Source of the DNA: an uncultured Clostridium sp. | GTDB lineage: Bacteria; Bacillota; Clostridia; Lachnospirales; Lachnospiraceae | Length of the DNA: 64,000 bases | Reading direction: 5' to 3' | NCBI GenBank assembly: GCA_946498245.1 | Contig: CAMMNN010000003.1 | Coordinates: 1-64,000 of the forward strand | Shown: piece by piece, positions 61,401-64,000 of the stretch | Position numbering within the stretch: position 1 is the first letter of the stretch | How the letters are laid out: each line of letters starts with the position of its first letter | Made by a program: the position numbers and the translations under genes | Notes under the pieces: generated by a model | The model's input: only the letters and a program-made list of their open reading frames with translations | The model's database searches: none | What the model was told of the DNA's origin: nothing

Positions 61401-63984
61401 TTTCTTCCACATAGTAGCTCCCAAGAATCAGGGGACGGCCAATCCAGCAGTTTCCATTGGCTACCTGGTTCTCATCATACAGGTTCGGTACATCCCTGGA
61501 TGTCTCCGATTCTTCCGTAATCACAAGGAACGAGGCATCGCCATTGCGGTCGGTTGCGGCAATCGCCACCAGTTCGCCGGAAGAGAATACTTTCCCGGTC
61601 TTTCCGTCTGGGTGGATAATATCTTCTGCCGCATAAAGACCGTAAACAGCTCCCTCCAGCGTGGCGTCTGCCTGGGATTTTCCGTAGCTTTCGTCCCCGT
61701 CCGCTTCATAAAGCTCCATATCCCGCTTGTTGATATGAAGTTCCCCCTCTGTCCGGTGATCCCGAAGCACAAAGGTATAACCGGTCTTGTCAGAAACATA
61801 TGCCTGCTGATTGATTGGAGCCACTTCGCTCTCCTCCTGAACACCATCCCATGTCCAGTTCCCTCCCTCATCTTCAGAAAGATAGGACGGAGTATGAAGT
61901 GAAAAAGTCATGGCATTGGAGGGTGTTGCCAGGTTTTCTTCCCATTCCATCTGGTCAAAATTTATCTCAGATTTGGTAGCAACCGAACTCTCTGTCTGAT
62001 TCCCTGCGCCGCGATCCGGGCTAGAAGGACCCTCTGATTCTTCTTTTTTACCAGCCATATCCTCATCAGACGGCTCTTTCCCCGGACTTTCTTCCTCAGC
62101 ATTTTCCAATTCCGCATTGGAGGGTGTCGCCGCTGCCTGAACAACTGGCACCACATTGGGGGAGATTGTAAGCTCTGACGGTGTTGCAATTCGCAGAACA
62201 GATTGCCCCGACCGGGCATTTCCCGGATAGCTGCCGATTACCATGCCGTCTCCATCTGCCTGGGAAGAGGCAAATTCTACGATTTCCACAGGGATATCGT
62301 CACTATGCAGGTCATGGAGAATATATCCTGTTCGCGCTTGGATTTCTCTGACGGTATAGATTCGTTTCAGATGGATAAAGGTATCCCATGCCTCATCCCG
62401 GTCTGCTTCCATCTCATCTCTGGCCACACCCTCATCAATGGAATGGAAATCGCAGTTTTCCTCACACCAGTCCACACACGCCTGCCAAGCCGCCCATGCT
62501 TCCTCCTCTAACCGCTCATTTTCCTCTTCAGCCGCCGCACTTTCCTCCTCGGAAGCATCATCCGATACTTCTACATAATGGATAATGGGATCCGGATGAC
62601 CTCCGCAGTATGTCTTTTCATAGTCATACGTTTTCTGGTCGGAGTGCTCGAAATGACCGTTTTCATCGGTCGTTATGGAACTCTGGCATACATTTAAGTT
62701 TTCAAACTTGCCCTCCGAAAAGGCACTCTCTTTCCGAAACTGTTCTTCCTCTAAGTTTTTTCTGTCCAACTGTGAAAAATCAAACTGCTCCAGAATTTCA
62801 AAAGAAGCCCCCTCCAGAGGCTTCCCCGTTTCATCACACAGCTTTTCTAATTCAATTTTATAGTCCCTTTTAAAGGTTTCCTCATGAAGATATTGGGTGT
62901 ATGGGATTTCATAATCTCCCTCGACGCGGGTTGTGGTTCCTTTTCCGAAAGACAGCCATACTTCCCATTCCTCTTGTTCTCCTGCCATTGTAATCATTGC
63001 CTGTTTTCCTTCAACGGCACTGGTTTCATCCCATCCGTCCGGGAACCAGATTTTAAATGTATTTGGCTTAATCCAATACTGTGCGGCCGTAGAGCCAGCC
63101 GGAAAATGCCCGCGTACCAGGCCAATATCCGGATTACCCGTATTGCAGATAAATGTCACGCCATCGTTTTCCTTTACCATTTCCCATCCATCCGGAAGGT
63201 CATATACCAGAGTGGACTGCCTCCAGTCAAAGTCTTCACTGAATTTGAGTGTAATGCTGTAACTTCCGTCCTCATTCTCTTCCATTTGATGAACCGGCGC
63301 AGTCGTCATATATTTTGAGGCAAATGGCGGTACAGCATTCTGTTCGGATGCACTATTCGCCTGGTTATAAAATTGTTCTAGGGCGCCTCTGGTTTCTGCT
63401 GCCAGCCTCGGGTTTTGTAAGTTTGCCAGCAAGACCTCCATCTGCTCTCGAAAATCATCGACACCGGCCCATCGGCCGGACATAATGGCCCAAGTGGCCG
63501 CCTGTCCCAAAATGTAATGCCCCTGCCCCATTTTCCCCACAGTATCCTGATACCCTTCGAAATTTCCGCAGGATGACAGGGCATACCACAGGATTTCAGC
63601 CTCCTCACGGGTAAGTCCTAATGGCAGATTGTCTCCATCCAAATCCAGATCGTAAGACACAAGCGTTCCCTCCGTGCCTGTCCGCATGGATTTGTTTGGC
63701 TCCAGACAGAAACCGGCTGCCGACTTCTCTCCTTCGACATTTGTGATTCCATAGGGCCATAATCCAACCCTATTATGGTCTTTTCCATAAAACGGAAAAC
63801 TGGACCCTGGTTTTAACAAATTACCCGTATTGTAATAATAAAATATGGTTCCGCGTCCTTCCGTAGCCGCCTCTGCCGGAAATCCTCCAAGACCAGAGGG
63901 CAGTAATACCTGGAGAAACATCAGTACTGCTAACGTAAAAGCCAGTTTCCTCTTTAAGGTTTTATAAATGCTGTTCCATCGCAT
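52495..63984 (-). CDS. Giant SpaA/thioester surface adhesin fused to a second surface protein
   Basis: This 3829-residue surface protein starts at 63984 (GGGAGG 5 bases before). Signal peptide: 1-40. A thioester domain follows, with Cys93 in AGFCLEPNK and Gln161 in GQAATW as the likely bond that attaches covalently to host or partner surfaces. From about residue 380 onward come some sixteen SpaA/Cna-B domains, recognisable by Lys-rich starts (for example KIDGETNEALAGARLRL) and Glu-containing YxxxExxxPxGY ends, which make internal isopeptide bonds. A glycine hinge GGGGGGHNPG lies near 3211. A sortase motif VPKTG (3432-3436), a membrane helix and basic RKR tail follow. Unusually, the frame continues for 360 more residues with a second signal-like helix (MFLILGLLLAGMPAKETLA), two ERDG(I/L)xYRL repeats and a final membrane helix with a basic tail. 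Confidence 0.93.
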   Translation of the reverse strand: MRWNSIYKTLKRKLAFTLAVLMFLQVLLPSGLGGFPAEAATEGRGTIFYYYNTGNLLKPGSSFPFYGKDHNRVGLWPYGITNVEGEKSAAGFCLEPNKSMRTGTEGTLVSYDLDLDGDNLPLGLTREEAEILWYALSSCGNFEGYQDTVGKMGQGHYILGQAATWAIMSGRWAGVDDFREQMEVLLANLQNPRLAAETRGALEQFYNQANSASEQNAVPPFASKYMTTAPVHQMEENEDGSYSITLKFSEDFDWRQSTLVYDLPDGWEMVKENDGVTFICNTGNPDIGLVRGHFPAGSTAAQYWIKPNTFKIWFPDGWDETSAVEGKQAMITMAGEQEEWEVWLSFGKGTTTRVEGDYEIPYTQYLHEETFKRDYKIELEKLCDETGKPLEGASFEILEQFDFSQLDRKNLEEEQFRKESAFSEGKFENLNVCQSSITTDENGHFEHSDQKTYDYEKTYCGGHPDPIIHYVEVSDDASEEESAAAEEENERLEEEAWAAWQACVDWCEENCDFHSIDEGVARDEMEADRDEAWDTFIHLKRIYTVREIQARTGYILHDLHSDDIPVEIVEFASSQADGDGMVIGSYPGNARSGQSVLRIATPSELTISPNVVPVVQAAATPSNAELENAEEESPGKEPSDEDMAGKKEESEGPSSPDRGAGNQTESSVATKSEINFDQMEWEENLATPSNAMTFSLHTPSYLSEDEGGNWTWDGVQEESEVAPINQQAYVSDKTGYTFVLRDHRTEGELHINKRDMELYEADGDESYGKSQADATLEGAVYGLYAAEDIIHPDGKTGKVFSSGELVAIAATDRNGDASFLVITEESETSRDVPNLYDENQVANGNCWIGRPLILGSYYVEEISRSEGYELSRTGKNLSESNRTGKPVVLTASGSASTDGFYHEINEWDGNSYDFTVDYYDTKGFDVYLSGLPENLSVYEVITKETTRTEDVITGTERVEATDAEGNPIYETAKGGEYKLDAEGNKVVKQDADGNPLDSDAPSMKTVRAVNRLNAYIPEITREEPSDMDLEESEDIDPDYILWETYSALSMSGYKTALTEAPWTILPLSGDTNGEMIEEILESCASNSFWDAYDVEEVFEQDGAWYAKIRHGYQAIKGASAVYERGSGRLAVRQEYENGYYYAIYEKGEYEQDGYTFTIEEKKLDETAFQAGKLVLQTKYVPLYETYASGEILLDTEGNPIPKMVAKPIYSKQEITEYEETLNEAAVSYDKESGRFIVSADTSDETFEDQKSHTKVYRVAAKSMDSYPNAAVSVSTQKEALDEGSYVKYTLLLYPGQYAIYEDAGTRQEPVIVEQRVIKQAIKVTKDIALDSYENNTYEIHRDPFTVLFGGYNGKEETKTLPGFFFKLYLRSDLLDTGKLTVKEEGSYDYEQFFKENPEYASSLALEWDTEKHDADGDMTTVHANQGGGKDDYWGESRMLPYGTYVLVEQQPTGIPQKHYQIDTPKEIEIPFIPQVDGDGTVHDKIPSAEYLYDAEMTPEELMERYFIRFNEETHIIKAHNDDGDFEVFKYGLEPDMARDCQNDAVAAYYHYGSISENAGTADHIYYETYYDRNGAITDYGVTLDNVATMTGKSTAVDRQFAKALIPWSVLDPRYGEVINDDGDIGNREPGLEEDGSFNFISFANEDVENEFYSSRLRIEKIDSETGENIIHEGALFKIYAAKRDISGDGADHVTGTGDILFDENGIPLYDENEQIFMQDASGAEVGVFKAYTTVRDGEVEHPDGTITTEKQCVGYIETYQPLGAGAYVLVEVEPPAGYVKSKPIAFTVYSDKVEYYEDGDAGQKIQAVKYQYIRPIGSDGKTVVEDLHQIVVKDQPTHVEIHKLEKQQESITYRVDGDEEQLKNRGDVELQYLPNGTFAGFGYVTKNLEVSSEPVYVKNATLTLYQGLVVKQTGSHEYEGVEVKRNLFDSVIGITAYETGYDTDIRQTGTDSQGNAQWDITQEKNPPAALWYFDLEYDPTEYDEETGILYGLDDWGNRICMLDSETGMAYVTDAKGTIIVWPLDENGDKIISQSVDVYTDETGKQTINSDLQPVVDENGLPIYYKDGGVTWIENEWITSEDGAYEIARVPQGAYILEETAAPLGDGYVQSMAIGMLVEELSETQPFYMEDDYTKLEISKLDMTSRKEVAGAELTLYEAYRVYDDTDRGWHLEILLDSAGEPIVAASWVSDGEKPHWIDHIMPGDYILRETRVPTQAGYVTSEDVEVIIEETGEVQSFVMEDDHTAVEFLKVDADSGNVIESENPAILALYLALVNEKGEPLYGDDGQILYDRQNKLYEWQTNDGEEIRKTAHSVTIPGGHSYIAYDYDIRPVPGTEQAVTYVTETGAQRFEYLPVGKYVLVEEQAPVGYALAEPMYVPVLDVGSKDRVQQFTMEDEPIRVLLTKVNQAGGKEIEGATLAVYRAAADGSLVKHQMKDGEGNLLYLTDTEGNFLYDEDGELIPAMEYEESYLVDRWISGSEGTYTKRDEEQGRIPEGYTVGDLRIHELSEPVAGDYYFVEEQTPFGYVRAAELPFTITEEAGIQKLELVNELILGQLEIEKYDSENPDTKLSGARFKFTNLDTNSAVILITGEDGRAVSSPVPIGSVGKDGTVSLYHFQVQEVSAPDGYLLEPEAEHFQFNVTTDRLKKLVFHYAAPNQPNEVVISKKTLTDKEELPGAYLEVRPVTEETDADGNLVKIEGEVIDSWISETEPHIIKRLEPGEYVLIETKAPEGYLEAEKVYFTIKENMTAEEIPYVEMFDDDTKTEIRKIDGETNEALAGARLRLVRKETGETIEEWLTDETGTVVFQGLPAGEYEIQEIETPAGYQMLKEPVSITITKDYRVQTFVVENEKTKVQIEKKDTETREPVTGAVLQLVDETGEVLSQWTTGAEPQVIRGLKPGTYQIREIQAAEGYLLLKEPVEIQVTNKNGVQTFCVTNQKLITEVEKLDKETGLPLPGASLCLIRSEDGTVLREWISTGVPEVFQGLSKGHYILRETQAPEGYAIAKEVQFEVTGLEEKQVVTLENEKIVTEFTKEDGLDHTPVTGAKLQLVQNAGQDTESIVKEWITDGNPVTFTGIAAGDYVIREVETPEGYAAMKDLPITIQPDEVNQSFTVLNQPIQVEIEKTGSSGKLLGGAILQLIRKSDGTVIREWESKADTAEHFTRLPAGTYIVREVKAPAGYKKMEPQEIEVKDLEEIQEFTVKNYKITHSGGGGGGGHNPGPEEAYMELYKVDGATGERLANAAITVYRPDGSVYYEGVTGPSGTLRFEKPGEGTYTFQEVAAPDGYYLNEMVYQFTITPAGAIEGDTELFNYKKGTVIISKEDVTTAEELPGAVIEITDSEGNKIFEDVSDERGKVYFEVPAPGVYHFREVVAPDGYELNETVFTFTVFEDGSIIGNCTITDQKHYGRITAEYETKRQGEGDLTIGDLLRVPKTGDSSNLGLFFAAWAASAAGLLAFIIFSRKRNPKHGHRTGKTLRMFLILGLLLAGMPAKETLAAESGEVLENLYEEHQYTTTNPDSDEAEKLFEKELERDGITYRLSEIHTEVLKQEGDGNNGGSLELTTSPFLEEYAEKHQPDEQMERDGLEYRLAETRLEETKIPAHEVTAEETVTYDSVEALDRLPSAIPITVTDEATGQTAEISGTISGQEFSAERWEDGFSFQATFHEYGLDGYWLGEQVFTLAGDEPDFAGYEAELLSLIGADSDNYTVEDAVWDGEAYEDADGVLCRDARISGKKLVRDCAVTYQGTAVFPEEDGVRYLSSYEPAQNSGSGIITYTMKATGVYKPKKNTGLLLAAAAAAATGAGAGGGVYAYRRKRKKDAGVTMNLNA

Positions 63985-64000
63985 AAAGTCCTCCCATTTA

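Overview
The window looks like part of a Gram-positive anaerobe of the class Clostridia, most likely a gut Lachnospiraceae. The signs are a rubrerythrin, sporulation-era style penicillin-binding D,D-carboxypeptidases, an LCP-family protein, DUF6062/DUF1848/DUF523 proteins and strong AGGAGG ribosome sites. No rRNA, tRNA or CRISPR array was seen. The species call is inference from protein style only.

Positions 1 to about 19,240 read as ordinary chromosome, almost all on the minus strand. The first 94 bases hold the start of a tyrosine recombinase. Then come rubrerythrin, a NUDIX hydrolase and DUF6062, followed by a cell-envelope block: two D-Ala-D-Ala carboxypeptidases, an LCP protein and an L,D-transpeptidase. 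A transport and redox block follows: MATE, AI-2E, a DUF318-type permease, a DUF362 lipoprotein, an aldo/keto reductase, a MerR-like regulator, and a nitroreductase divergent from an HxlR regulator. An esterase closes this part.

From about 19.3 to 20.9 kb there is a poorly coding junction. It has a truncated Rpn-type nuclease, a 27-residue holin-like toxin gene and no convincing attachment site. From about 20.2 kb to the right edge lies the cargo and DNA-processing part of a large integrative conjugative element (ICE), mostly on the minus strand. It encodes PcfJ- and PcfK-like proteins, two DUF5688 paralogues, ssb, a CHC2 primase, an ERF-type annealing protein, a YqaJ nuclease, a RecD2-type helicase, a MoxR ATPase with a VWA protein, a type III toxin-antitoxin locus and a giant 3829-residue SpaA/thioester adhesin. 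The relaxase and type IV secretion genes are not in the window and would be expected to the right.

The two main ICE operons, starting near 29.1 kb and 49.9 kb, share one promoter and leader design: TTGACA, a 17-base spacer containing ATATATAGT, TAAAAT, a TTCC...GGAA hairpin, and an intrinsic terminator just before the first gene. This predicts coordinated control by attenuation or antitermination. Between them, at about 29.5 to 34.2 kb, sits a nested plus-strand segment. It has the decayed remains of a mobilizable element (MobV tail, XRE regulator with two membrane proteins, broken CHC2/VapE primase) and a MarR - short MutS2 - RsmD operon with duplicated operator sites. The nested segment looks more AT-rich than its surroundings by eye.

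The strongest candidates for something new are the MarR/MutS2-without-Smr/RsmD cassette, the paired attenuator leaders and the double-protein giant adhesin. The ToxIN-type locus is a known kind of system, but here it shows clear covariation within its RNA repeats.
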